Part shown: positions 1 through 7,528 of the stretch, piece by piece
Layout: each line of letters begins with the position of its first letter
Position numbering within the stretch: the first letter of the stretch is position 1
NCBI GenBank assembly: GCA_036518955.1
Contig: DATDMG010000059.1
Span: 1-16,680, forward strand
DNA: 16,680 nt
Direction: 5' to 3'
Origin: DATDMG01 sp036518955
GTDB lineage: Bacteria; Actinomycetota; Actinomycetes; Actinomycetales; Kineosporiaceae
The notes under the pieces: generated by a model
The model's database searches: none
What the model was told of the DNA's origin: nothing
Seen by the model: only the letters and a program-made list of their open reading frames with translations
Translations under genes and position numbers: made by a program

Positions 1-16
1 CTCCGGTGATCGGCAG

Positions 17-40
17 GGCACGGCCTTTCTCGTGCCTTTT
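17..40 (+). terminator. Candidate intrinsic terminator of a gene left of the window
   Basis: GGCACG at 17-22 pairs perfectly with CGTGCC at 31-36 across an 8-base loop, and four T follow at 37-40, so the structure terminates plus-strand transcription entering from the left. A competing hairpin can form from GTGCC (32-36) and GGCAC (42-46). The stem is short and the T tract is only four bases, so this is a moderate call. Confidence 0.4.
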
Positions 41-230
41 CGGCACCGAGGTCGACCGAGGCGATCAGCTGCCCGAGCGATCAGTGTCAGGCGGCCCGGA
101 TCACGATGACGGTGATGTCGCCGGGCATCCGGACGCCGGGCCGCACGGGAGCGCGGACGCATACCGCCTCGACGTCCCGCAACGCCCGTCGGGATCGCGG
201 CGGACGCCCCGGAACGGGCCTGGAGGCCGA

Positions 231-566
231 TCAGGAGTGTGCGGCCTCGTAGGCGGCACGAACCTCGCTCGACACCCGCCCGCGGTCGCTGACCTGGTAA
301 CCGTTCTCCCGAGCCCAGGCCCGCAGCTCGGACAGGTCGGTGCGCTCGGCGGGCTGCTGCGCCCTGGCGCCGGAACGACGCGACGAGCGCCCCCCGATCC
401 GGCGTGCCGCCTGGATGTACGGCGTCAGCGCCTCCCGCAGCGCCTCGGCGTTCGCTTCGGACAGGTCGATCTCGTACGAGACCCCGTCGATGGCGAACTG
501 CACGGACTCGTCGGCGTCACCACCGTCGAGGTCGTCGGTCAGAATGACCTGCACTTTCTGTGCCAC
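231..566 (-). CDS. lsr2: Lsr2 family nucleoid-associated protein (H-NS-like xenogeneic silencer)
   Basis: The 111-residue product matches the usual Lsr2 length. The N-terminal part (VAQKVQVILTDDLDG, then a DGVSYEIDLS stretch near 27-36) is the dimerisation domain. A basic Ser/Arg-rich linker covers about 55-75. The C-terminal DNA-binding domain (76-111) ends in NGYQVSDRGRVSSEV, with the R-G-R hook at 95-97 that inserts into the minor groove of AT-rich DNA in this family. The protein bridges DNA and silences AT-rich, often horizontally acquired genes. The GTG at 566 was chosen because GTGGAG lies 7 bases upstream and because all conserved sequence starts there; the frame stays open to 713 but the extra residues look non-coding. 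The gene stands alone and is divergent from the serpin gene. Its leader is less GC-rich than its surroundings, which would suit autoregulation, but that is inference. Confidence 0.95.
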   Translation of the reverse strand: MAQKVQVILTDDLDGGDADESVQFAIDGVSYEIDLSEANAEALREALTPYIQAARRIGGRSSRRSGARAQQPAERTDLSELRAWARENGYQVSDRGRVSSEVRAAYEAAHS

Positions 567-1075
567 GTCGGATCTCCACTCGTCGGTCACGGCTGTATGA
601 AGGGGCTGGTGGTGCTCTACGCACACACTATCGCGCTGGATACCGCAGATCATCCGCCGCGACGGCGCATGCATGCTTACTGAAGAATTTGCCACATCCA
701 GCAGGGAGCACACCAGGAATTCTCCTGAGGCAGGCCGGTCGGCCGTCCGGACGAGCCGGCAAGGATTCCGCTGGGGACCGGGAGCGCTTATGCATGATCA
801 GCTGCGGGTGCCCGTCGGCTCACACACGGTATTCCCCAGTGATCGGGGCCTACGTTCAGCCTCTTCCGACTATCCTCCGCCGGCCAGCGCCAGGCGGCTA
901 AATCCGGTCGGTTCTCACCGCGGTCGTTCGGCGGCCGAGCACCCGGGCGGCGACCGGCCCCGCACCCTGCGCCCGGGGCGGGGCGGGTGCGAACGTCGTG
1001 ACGAACCCGGTTGCGCCGCGATGCAACGTGCGGACCCGGACCCGGCGTCCACCCGGCATGGAGAGCACGCCCCCC
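567..1075. promoter_or_regulatory. Divergent spacer between lsr2 and the serpin gene
   Basis: About 500 bases without a convincing gene. It must hold the promoters of lsr2 (minus) and the serpin lipoprotein (plus). The part at roughly 590-720 is clearly less GC-rich than the rest of the window and contains the palindromic GCATGCATGC near 670-680 and a spaced inverted repeat GTGC-N5-GCAC at 612-624. I could not identify a -35/-10 pair with proper spacing on either strand. Open frames crossing this region lack coding character and are continuations of shadow frames of the two flanking genes. Confidence 0.5.
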
Positions 1076-2395
1076 ATGACACGCCGGTCGGCCCTGGCAC
1101 TGGCACTCGCCGCGACCGGAGCGCTGGCTCCGGTCACGCTCGCCGCCTGCGGCCGCGGCACCTCCGCCGGCAGCGGCGGCACGGCCGGCTTCGAGCTGGT
1201 GGGATCCAGCCGGAGCCGGACCCCCGCCGAGACGCGGGCCCTCGGCCCGGCGGTGGCCGGCGTCCAGGACTTCGGCGCCGCCGCCTTCCGCACCCTCGCC
1301 GCCGGAAAGGGCGGCAACATGGTGCTGTCGCCGGTCTCGATCCACGTCGCGCTGGCGATGGCGGCGCTCGGGGCCCGGGGCCGGACGGCCGCCGAGATGC
1401 TGTCCACCCTGCACGCCACGGACACCGCAACGCTCGGCCGCGGTCTGAACGCGCTGACCACGACGCTGACGTCCCGGGCGGGCACGGTCCAGATCGACCC
1501 GCAGCACAGCGTGACGATCCAACTGGACATCGCGGACGCGCTGTGGGGCCAGCGGGGGGTGACCTGGGCGCCGGCCTTCCTCGACGCGCTGTCCTCCGAC
1601 TTCGGCGCCGGGATGCGCGTCGTCGACTTCCACACCCGCCCGGAGCAGGCCCGGCAGGCCATCAACGGCTGGGTGGGTGACGTGACCCACCACACCATCC
1701 CCCAGCTCCTCGCTCCCGGCGTCGTGGACGCCGCCACGCGCCTCGCCCTGGTCAACGCGCTGTACCTGAAGGCACCCTGGGCGGTCCCGTTCGAGCCCCG
1801 AGCGACCCGGACCGCGCCGTTCATCCGCGCCGACGGGACCGGCGTCCAGGTGCCTTTCATGCACCAGACCGGCACGCTCGAGTACGGGGCCGGCCCGGGC
1901 TGGCAGGCGGTCCGTGTGCCCTACGCGGGGAGGACGCTGGCGATGACGCTGGTGCTCCCCGACGCCGGGCAGGCGGTCAAGCTGACGTCCGCGCTCGACG
2001 GCCAGCGGTTGCGGTCGATCCTGGCTGCGCCACGCCCCACCTCGGTCGAGCTCGCGCTACCCCGGTGGCGCACCCGCACCTCGACGCCGCTCACCGAGCT
2101 GCTGAAGGGGCTCGGCATGACGAGCGCGTTCTCCCCCGATGCCGACTTCAGCGGGATGACGACCGGAGGCGGGAAGTCCCTGACCATCGACGCGGTCATC
2201 CACGAGGGCTACGTCGCCGTCGACGAGGCGGGCACCGAGGCGTCCGCGGCGACGGCCGTGGTCATGACGGCCTCGGCCGCCCTGACCGAGCCGCGTACCG
2301 TGATCTTCGGGCGGCCCTTCCTCTACGTGCTCCACGACGTCGAGACCGGCGCACCGATGTTCATCGGCAGGATCGCGGACCCCACGGCCAGCTGA
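1076..2395 (+). CDS. Serpin-family protease inhibitor, predicted lipoprotein
   Basis: The 439-residue product has an export signal MTRRSALALALAATGALAP followed by a lipobox (LAAC, Cys25), so it should be anchored on the outer face of the membrane. The twin Arg suggests possible Tat export. From about residue 55 it follows the serpin fold: SPVSIHVALAMAALGA (85-100), the NALYLKAPWAVPFEP signature (227-241), and the C-terminal FGRPFLYVLHD...PMFIGRIADP (411-436). The reactive-centre hinge is EAGTEASAATA (384-394), with Gly and Thr at P15/P14 and small residues at P12-P9, which is the pattern of inhibitory serpins. The scissile bond falls near residues 397-403 (MTASAAL), so no trypsin-like Arg/Lys P1 is evident and an elastase-, chymotrypsin- or subtilisin-like target is more likely. 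ATG 1076 was chosen because it begins the signal peptide; in-frame GTG 998 and ATG 1058 only add basic residues. The target protease is unknown. Confidence 0.9.
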   Translation: MTRRSALALALAATGALAPVTLAACGRGTSAGSGGTAGFELVGSSRSRTPAETRALGPAVAGVQDFGAAAFRTLAAGKGGNMVLSPVSIHVALAMAALGARGRTAAEMLSTLHATDTATLGRGLNALTTTLTSRAGTVQIDPQHSVTIQLDIADALWGQRGVTWAPAFLDALSSDFGAGMRVVDFHTRPEQARQAINGWVGDVTHHTIPQLLAPGVVDAATRLALVNALYLKAPWAVPFEPRATRTAPFIRADGTGVQVPFMHQTGTLEYGAGPGWQAVRVPYAGRTLAMTLVLPDAGQAVKLTSALDGQRLRSILAAPRPTSVELALPRWRTRTSTPLTELLKGLGMTSAFSPDADFSGMTTGGGKSLTIDAVIHEGYVAVDEAGTEASAATAVVMTASAALTEPRTVIFGRPFLYVLHDVETGAPMFIGRIADPTAS

Positions 2396-2413
2396 GCGGC
2401 GCGGGCGAGCTGA

Positions 2414-2463
2414 GCGCACCCGGTTCCACGCCGGGCCCAGCCGGCCGTGACCCGGCGGTGCGC
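2414..2463. terminator. Hairpin between convergent serpin and HD genes
   Basis: GCGCACC at 2414-2420 pairs with GGTGCGC at 2457-2463, and the stem can extend through CGG/CCG after a small bulge. It sits in the 74-base gap between two convergent genes, where a bidirectional terminator is expected. There is no T tract on either side. Confidence 0.35.
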
Positions 2464-2469
2464 CCGGGG

Positions 2470-3042
2470 TCAGACGCCCGCCTTGGCCCGCCGGTGCATG
2501 CCCGCCATCCGCTGCTCGGTGCGGGCGACGGCGGCCACCAGGGCGACCCGCCGGCGCTCCCACGCCGCGCGCAGCGACGGCGGGTCATCGGCGTGGCGGC
2601 GGCCGATGTCGTCCAGACGCTCGCGCAGGCTCATCCGGCGCCCGTCGGGCCCCGTGGCCAGGTCGGCGTACACCAGAGCGTCGGTCAGCGCGCCCTCCTC
2701 GCGCCGGAAGGGCAGCAGGTCGAGCTCCAGGCCCAGCGCCGCCGCGGTCACCCGGGCCTCGCACTGGTGCGCGACCAGGGCGACGACCCGCTCCGGCCAG
2801 CCGGCCTCCCGCAGCAGGTGGGCGCCGTCCAGCGGGTGGAAGCCGGTGCGCACGGCCACCGGCACGACCCCCACGTCGTGCAGCCACGCGGCACAGACGA
2901 GCACGTCCCGGTCGACCGGGCCCACCACCGCGCAGATCTGTTCTGCCCGTCGCGCAGTGGTCTGAGCATGCAGCCACGCTTCGCTACCCTGTGTGAAGAG
3001 AATTGCCGCGAGACCACGCGCGGCGTCGACGTCGTACGGCAC
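2470..3042 (-). CDS. HD-domain metal-dependent phosphohydrolase
   Basis: The 190-residue product is a single HD domain. Visible ligands are His25 (WLHAQ), the His55-Asp56 pair (AAWLHDVG), further histidines at 69, 75 and 92 (FHPLDGAHLL, ALVAHQ), and Asp127 (VYADLAT). These fit the H...HD...D metal site and the extra histidines typical of HDIG-like members. Such proteins hydrolyse phosphoester bonds in nucleotides or cyclic nucleotides, but the substrate cannot be read from the sequence. The GTG start at 3042 has GGAGG five bases upstream. A charged helical tail (about 135-190) follows the domain. The gene lies downstream of the envelope cluster on the same strand with a 129-base gap, and converges on the serpin gene. 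It could be the last gene of that transcript or independent. Confidence 0.9.
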   Translation of the reverse strand: MPYDVDAARGLAAILFTQGSEAWLHAQTTARRAEQICAVVGPVDRDVLVCAAWLHDVGVVPVAVRTGFHPLDGAHLLREAGWPERVVALVAHQCEARVTAAALGLELDLLPFRREEGALTDALVYADLATGPDGRRMSLRERLDDIGRRHADDPPSLRAAWERRRVALVAAVARTEQRMAGMHRRAKAGV

Positions 3043-3171
3043 CCGGACCTCCGGTGACCCGGCGTTCGGAACTCATCGTCGAGCTCCCCTTACGTTCCGC
3101 ACGCTACCCCTGGAGCGCCTGTGCGGGACAGCTGGCGGTCATATTCGTCGTCCCGACGACCGAGAGCCGCG

Positions 3172-3720
3172 TCACGTGCTCCGGCCGGACCCGGTTCGGG
3201 CGACGCGGCGAACGGCGGAGGGCGCCGCGGACACCGCGGCCAGCCGCGGCGTGGCTCGTGGAGGTCGCCCGGACCTCGTGGTCGCCGGAGTGGTCGTGCG
3301 CGTGGTCCTCGCCGACATCACCGCCGTGGTGGTGCCGCGCCGGCCGGCCGTCGGCACGGGCGCGGACGACGCGGCACCGTCCGCGGAGCGCCGGTGCGTC
3401 GGCCGGTGCGTCGCCCGGTGCGTCGCCCGGTGCGTCGCGTCGACGACGGCCGCGAGGTGCCGGGCCGCCGCGGTCGGACGGGCCGCCGCGGTCGGACGGG
3501 CGGTCGCGGTCGGACGGGTCGCGTCGCGCGCGAGCGGGCGTCCGCCGGCCGCCGGGCCGACGGCCGCAACCTGCAGCGCCACGGCGTCCTCGAAGCCGGG
3601 CGGGGTCCGGTACGCCGGTGCTGCCGGGGCCGGAGACAGCAGCAGCGCGACCGTCGTGGCCGTGGCGGCGATGGTCCCGGCGATCGCGGCCGCGGTCCTC
3701 CGCCGGATCAGCAGGTCCAT
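3172..3720 (-). CDS. Small exported or membrane protein with tandem repeats; C-terminal frame doubtful
   Basis: I do not recognise this gene. The ATG at 3720 lies two bases after the sugar transferase stop, with GGGGAG about 10 bases upstream, so translation coupled to that gene is plausible. Residues 1-36 form a basic start and hydrophobic segment (IRRRTAAAIAGTIAATATTV then ALLLSPAPAAPA), either a signal peptide or a single membrane anchor. The rest is Ala/Arg/Thr-rich, with two repeat tracts: a 6-residue unit (PTAAAR) and a 4-residue unit (THRA). Base composition by codon position supports this frame down to roughly 3350. Further on, another minus frame, which stops at 3104, has the more normal profile and would read a His/Asp-rich stretch (HHHGGDVGEDHAHDHSGDH). 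A frameshift, whether real or from sequencing of a GC-rich repeat, is therefore possible. The N-terminal half is much more secure than the end. Confidence 0.5.
   Translation of the reverse strand: MDLLIRRRTAAAIAGTIAATATTVALLLSPAPAAPAYRTPPGFEDAVALQVAAVGPAAGGRPLARDATRPTATARPTAAARPTAAARHLAAVVDATHRATHRATHRPTHRRSADGAASSAPVPTAGRRGTTTAVMSARTTRTTTPATTRSGRPPRATPRLAAVSAAPSAVRRVARTGSGRST
3391..3438. repeat. Four tandem copies of a 12-bp unit
   Basis: The unit ccggtgcgtcgc occurs four times in a row; the first copy differs only in its last base. Being a multiple of three, it encodes a 4-residue repeat (THRA/THRP) in the 3172-3720 frame or DAPG/DAPA in the competing minus frame. Copy number could vary by slippage. 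Confidence 0.85.
3467..3520. repeat. Three tandem copies of an 18-bp unit
   Basis: Three near-identical 18-base units (gccgcggtcggacgggcc and variants, with changes only at unit ends and at the second base of the third copy) lie in the coding sequence of the small repeat protein. They encode three copies of a hexapeptide of the PTAAAR type. Confidence 0.8.
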
Positions 3721-3722
3721 CG

Positions 3723-5483
3723 CTACCGCGCTCCCCGGCCGCCCAGGACGGCGAGCACGGTGTGGCAGAGGATCCGTACATCCAGCCGCACCGACCAGTT
3801 CTCCAGGTAGCTCAGGTCGAGCCGCACGGACTCCTGCCGGTCGAGGTCCGCCCGCCCGCTGACCTGCCGGAGCCCCGTCATGCCGGGCTTGATCCGCAGC
3901 CGCCGCAGTGCCTCGGTCCCGTACCGCTCGACCTCGGCGGGCCGCGGTGGCCGTGGGCCCACCAGGGACATCTCGCCACGCAGCACGTTGACCAGCTGTG
4001 GCAGCTCGTCGAGCGACGACCGGCGCAGCAGCCGCCCGACGGTCGTGACGCGGGGATCGCCGCGCATCGTGAACACGATGCCGTCGCCCTGCGCGAGGTG
4101 GTCGTCGAGTCGTTCCAGCACCGGCCGCCGTCGGTCGGCGCCCACCCGCAGACTGCGGAACGTGAGCATCGTGAACCGCTCCCCGTGCCGTCCGACGCGC
4201 TGTTGCCGGAACAGCGCCGGGCCGGGGTCCGCGACCGCGACCCCCGCAGTGACCAGCAGCATCAACGGGGCGAGCAGGAGGAGCAGCAGGGCTGCGGCGA
4301 TCCGGTCCAGGACGTCCTTGAGCACGCGGCCGGCACCGGTCAGCGCCGGCTCGTCGACGGCGAGCAGGGGGAGGTCCGCGGCGAGTTGCATCCGCAGTCG
4401 GCCGGGCCCGACATCAGCCAGCCCGGTCGCCAGGAGGAGGCCCAGGCCGGTGCCCTCCAGGCTCCACGCCAGCCGGCGGACGCCGCCGTCCGGCAGGGCT
4501 CCCGGATCCGCGACGAGGATCAGGTCGGCCCCCGCCGCCCTCGCGGCCGCGGTGATCCGCCGGCGGAGCACCTCGTCCGCGATCGGGCCACCCGCGGGCT
4601 CGCCGGCCGGCGGGCCGAGTGCCCCGGCCGCGCACCCGCCCGGCTCCCGCTGCCACGCGCAGCGCCCGACCACCCTCAGCCCGGGCGGGACGGCGCCTGC
4701 CAGCCGTGCCTCGACCGCCGACGTCGCGGCGGCCGATCCGACCACGAGCACCCGGTGGCCGGCATCACCGAAGACGCTCCGGACGGCGGACTCGCCGAGG
4801 GCGCGCAGCGCGAGCCCCACGCCGAGGGTGACCGGCGCCGCGACGGCGACCCCCGGCGCGGCCTCCGGGCGGGCCAGCCCGGTGAGCACCAGGCCGAGCG
4901 CGACGGCCCTGACCCAGGTGTTCACGAACCGGGCGGGCGGTGCCGGGTCGACCAGCCGGTGCCGCGCCGGGTAGGCGCCGGCGACGGCGAGTGCCGCCCA
5001 CCAGGCCGGCACCGCCGACCCGAGGACCAGCACGGCCCCGCCCCCCGGAGGGACGGCGTGCCAGCGGGGGTCGGGCGCCAACTCGGCCGCGGCCCAGCCG
5101 GCCGCGAGTCCGACGGAGTCCGCCGCCAGCAACGCGGCGAGCAGCGCACGTCGGCGGGCGGCACGGTTTCCCCGCCCGCGGGCGGGGACCGCGGGACGGT
5201 CGATCACGACGTCCACGAAGCCGTCGGCCGCCACCGGCCGGCCTGCCCCGCCGGCGTCCGCCCCGCCGGCGAGGTGTCGATCGGCCGGAGGCTGACCGGC
5301 CAGGGTCCCGACCGGGCCCGGACGCGGCGGCCCGGCCTGCACCGGGACCGCCGCCGCCGCGGGGTCGGTCGGGCTCCGCCTGGCTGCCGCACGTTGCTGC
5401 GCCAGCGCGCGATCGGTGACGTCGACCACGGCAGGCACCGGCTCGCCGGAGCCGCCGAACAGCACGTCGTCCGCGGAACTCAT
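3723..5483 (-). CDS. Polyprenyl-phosphate sugar-1-phosphate transferase (exopolysaccharide initiating enzyme)
   Basis: The 586-residue product has the layout of WcaJ/CpsE-type initiating transferases. A long Pro/Ala-rich, probably disordered cytoplasmic tail covers 1-110. About four hydrophobic segments follow between 112 and 228, then a Rossmann-like CoA-binding-type domain starting at VLVVGSAAATS (245-255). The catalytic bacterial sugar transferase domain (about 388-586) has its hydrophobic re-entrant helix at 394-417. Core motifs are visible: FRQQRVGRHG (425-434), DPRVTTVGRLLRRSSLDELP (476-495), LRGEMSLVGPRP (501-512), IKPGMTGLRQVSGR (531-544) and DLSYLENWS (556-564). The enzyme moves a sugar-1-phosphate from a UDP-sugar to undecaprenyl phosphate at the inner membrane face, starting a lipid-linked glycan. 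The ATG at 5483 has AGGGGGA about 7 bases upstream. Which sugar is used cannot be told. Confidence 0.93.
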   Translation of the reverse strand: MSSADDVLFGGSGEPVPAVVDVTDRALAQQRAAARRSPTDPAAAAVPVQAGPPRPGPVGTLAGQPPADRHLAGGADAGGAGRPVAADGFVDVVIDRPAVPARGRGNRAARRRALLAALLAADSVGLAAGWAAAELAPDPRWHAVPPGGGAVLVLGSAVPAWWAALAVAGAYPARHRLVDPAPPARFVNTWVRAVALGLVLTGLARPEAAPGVAVAAPVTLGVGLALRALGESAVRSVFGDAGHRVLVVGSAAATSAVEARLAGAVPPGLRVVGRCAWQREPGGCAAGALGPPAGEPAGGPIADEVLRRRITAAARAAGADLILVADPGALPDGGVRRLAWSLEGTGLGLLLATGLADVGPGRLRMQLAADLPLLAVDEPALTGAGRVLKDVLDRIAAALLLLLLAPLMLLVTAGVAVADPGPALFRQQRVGRHGERFTMLTFRSLRVGADRRRPVLERLDDHLAQGDGIVFTMRGDPRVTTVGRLLRRSSLDELPQLVNVLRGEMSLVGPRPPRPAEVERYGTEALRRLRIKPGMTGLRQVSGRADLDRQESVRLDLSYLENWSVRLDVRILCHTVLAVLGGRGAR

Positions 5484-5518
5484 GAAGCTGTCCCCCTAGG
5501 GTCCGCATCTGTCGATGG

Positions 5519-5559
5519 CGGCCCCCCGGCCGGTCGTGCACGGCCCCCCGGCCGGTCGT
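5519..5559. repeat. Perfect 19-bp direct repeat in the DUF4012-transferase gap
   Basis: The 19-mer cggccccccggccggtcgt occurs at 5519-5537 and again at 5541-5559, with starts 22 bases apart (two helical turns). It lies 36 bases upstream of the sugar transferase start codon. Helical phasing would suit a regulator binding as two adjacent dimers, but a slippage origin is equally possible. Confidence 0.8.
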
Positions 5560-5588
5560 CCACAGCTGCGCCTGGTCCGCAGCGGCCG

Positions 5589-5609
5589 GCGCCAGCCTGG
5601 TGCTGGCGC
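5589..5609 (-). terminator. Strong hairpin at the end of the DUF4012 gene
   Basis: GCGCCAGC (5589-5596) pairs perfectly with GCTGGCGC (5602-5609) across a 5-base loop. On the minus strand it overlaps the stop codon of the DUF4012 gene (5609-5611) and precedes the sugar transferase. It has no T tract, so it may be a partial terminator, an attenuator or an mRNA-stabilising stem that sets the ratio between the two products. Confidence 0.5.
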
Positions 5610-7516
5610 TAACCCTGGCACGTCCGGACGTCGGCCGTCACCTCGGGCAAGCGCACCAGGGCCTGGCGTGGCAGCAGCGGCGGCAGGGTGCTCGGCGGCT
5701 CGGCCAACTGCAGGACCACGGTGTGGGTGCCCCCGGGGCGCGTCTCCAGGTCCACCCAGTACGAGGGCCGCCCGCCGACGTCCCCCTGACCGAGGAAGGT
5801 GTCCGCCGCATCGGCCGCCACCATGTCCGGCAGGCTGCCGTCGTGGCCGGAGGACAGGAGCGGCGCGCCGTCGAGGGTTGCCCCGAGGAGCCTGGCTCCG
5901 CGCGTCACCAGCACGCTGAGCTCGCTCCGGTTCTGACCCGGGACCGTCGGGTAGGGCGGCCGGTCGGACCTCACCGTCATGTAGGGCGGCAACCCGCTGC
6001 TCGGCGCGCCGTTGCGCAGGGTTACGGTGATCGATACGGTGCGCGCGGCCGCGCCGCACCGGGTGACCTGGTACCGCAGCGAGGTGTCCAGCCAGGTGTC
6101 CAGCTTGTTGCCGGCCGCGTTGACGACCACGGCCTGCGCGAACGGGCGCTCGGTGGCGTCCACCGCGCCGCCGATCCCGGCGTCCAGCAACCGGGCCTCT
6201 TCATCGGGGTGCCGGCTCTCGACGAGGACGTGTCCCGCGGAGGCCACGTCCCGCAGCCGCGGCAGCAACCGGTGGGGCGACGCGCCGCCGCCGAGCAGCT
6301 TCTCCGCGGCGGCCGAGCCGACGCCGAGCATCAGGCTCTTGCGCTGGGCCACCACCGAGGTCAGGACGTACTGGTCGTGCAGCACGAGCGGCTCGATGCG
6401 CCGCGCGTCCACGGTGCCGACCACGGGCGCGGTGACCGGCCCGATGCCGTCCAGGACGCCGGCGAGCGCCCGGGGGTCGAGCGCCACCGCCCCGTCGAGC
6501 TGCTGTCCGGTCGCCTGGCGCCACATCGCCTCCCAGACCCGGGCGACGTCCGGGAAGTTGGGGCTCACGTTCGCCTCGAGCCACGCGCTGGTGCCGCCGA
6601 GGGCGGCGTAGCGCGCGGCGAAGGCCGGGTCGACGTCCGCGACGTCACCGCTGAACGGCGGCAGCTGGCTGTTGGCGCCCATCCGCTCGATCCGGACGGC
6701 GCCGTGGTCGGCGAGAACGATCGCGTAGGCGTCCAGCAAGCCCCCCGTCCCGCGCGCCTCCGCCGGGTTCTGGAACGCGACGAAGTACCGGCGCGGGCCG
6801 TCCAGCCCGAGCATCGGCGGCAGGACGCGCGCCGCGGTCGCGGCGTCGCGGCTCGTCCCGGCGAGCGACCCCAGGGCCGCGAGGAGTTGCGTGTGCGCCG
6901 CACGGACCGGCCCCAGCCAGGACGGGTCGAGCGCGGCCACGGCGTCGCGCTGCTGGCGCAGCGAGGTGGCCGCGACGGCGAGGGAGGGCTCGGCGGTGGC
7001 GAGGGCGGCGACGTCCAGTCGCCCGCCGCCGCGCAGCAGCCGCGCGGGGTGGAGCGTGTCCGCGGCTCGGGCCAGGGCCGGCAGGCTCTGGCCGGCGAGG
7101 AGGTTCACCGACCGCGTCATGCCGCCGGTGGTCGCCACCGGGGACCCGACCAGCGGCAGCGCCCCCACGACGGACCAGACCGGGTCGTGCGTCAGGTCGT
7201 CCGCGCGGGCCGCGTGCCGACGCAACTGCTCGAGCTGGCCGCCTGCCGTCCCCTCGCCCGTCAGGACGGCGGCCTGGACGGCGGGCAGCGCCGAGCGGGC
7301 GGCCAGCAGCTCATCACGTGCCTGGGTTCCGGTCCAGGCGAGCCATCCGGCGACCAGTCCGAGCAGGCACACCCCGAGCACGACGCCCCCGCCGGCCCGC
7401 AGCAGCGGACGGCGCCAGGTCGGCCGACGAGCCTCCGGCACCGGCCCCCCGAAGGGGACCGGCACCGGGTCCGGTCCCGGGTCCGGTCCCGGGACGGCGG
7501 TGGGCGGATGGGTCAC
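5609..7516 (-). CDS. DUF4012 domain membrane-anchored protein
   Basis: The 635-residue product has a Pro-rich cytoplasmic tail (1-35), one transmembrane helix (about 41-61, GGGVVLGVCLLGLVAGWLAW) and a large extracytoplasmic part. The DUF4012 hallmark is the stretch RRYFVAFQNPAEARGTGG (242-259), followed by a beta-rich region (LDAYAIVLADHGAVRIERMG). Proteins of this family are common beside exopolysaccharide initiating transferases in actinobacteria, but their biochemical role is not established. A role in assembly or export of surface glycan is inferred from position only. The GTG at 7516 was chosen: GAGG lies 10 bases upstream and the codon follows the stop of the preceding gene by 12 bases, so the two are co-transcribed. 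The N-terminal tail contains a small PGPDPGPDP repeat. Confidence 0.85.
   Translation of the reverse strand: MTHPPTAVPGPDPGPDPVPVPFGGPVPEARRPTWRRPLLRAGGGVVLGVCLLGLVAGWLAWTGTQARDELLAARSALPAVQAAVLTGEGTAGGQLEQLRRHAARADDLTHDPVWSVVGALPLVGSPVATTGGMTRSVNLLAGQSLPALARAADTLHPARLLRGGGRLDVAALATAEPSLAVAATSLRQQRDAVAALDPSWLGPVRAAHTQLLAALGSLAGTSRDAATAARVLPPMLGLDGPRRYFVAFQNPAEARGTGGLLDAYAIVLADHGAVRIERMGANSQLPPFSGDVADVDPAFAARYAALGGTSAWLEANVSPNFPDVARVWEAMWRQATGQQLDGAVALDPRALAGVLDGIGPVTAPVVGTVDARRIEPLVLHDQYVLTSVVAQRKSLMLGVGSAAAEKLLGGGASPHRLLPRLRDVASAGHVLVESRHPDEEARLLDAGIGGAVDATERPFAQAVVVNAAGNKLDTWLDTSLRYQVTRCGAAARTVSITVTLRNGAPSSGLPPYMTVRSDRPPYPTVPGQNRSELSVLVTRGARLLGATLDGAPLLSSGHDGSLPDMVAADAADTFLGQGDVGGRPSYWVDLETRPGGTHTVVLQLAEPPSTLPPLLPRQALVRLPEVTADVRTCQG
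7467..7490. repeat. Two tandem copies of a 12-bp unit
   Basis: The unit gggtccggtccc is present twice without change and is followed by GGG. On the minus strand it encodes the Pro-Gly-Pro-Asp tail of the DUF4012 protein. Confidence 0.75.
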
Positions 7517-7528
7517 CGACGGCTGACC

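Noticed and set aside
107..253. Short plus-strand frame starting ATGACGGTGATG
   Set aside because: No ribosome site, Arg/Thr/Gly-rich product, and it runs antisense into the end of lsr2.
1673..1690. Palindrome GTGGGT-N6-ACCCAC
   Set aside because: It lies inside the serpin coding sequence and the centre is not symmetric; codon choice explains it.
788..1875. Two minus-strand open frames across the serpin 5' half and leader
   Set aside because: They are shadows of the serpin coding sequence, with low-complexity Arg/Ala/Gly composition.
3003..5612. Very long plus-strand open frame opposite the sugar transferase
   Set aside because: It lies antisense to a gene with clear conserved motifs, its translation is Arg/Pro/Gly-rich without domains, and such frames are common opposite GC-rich genes.
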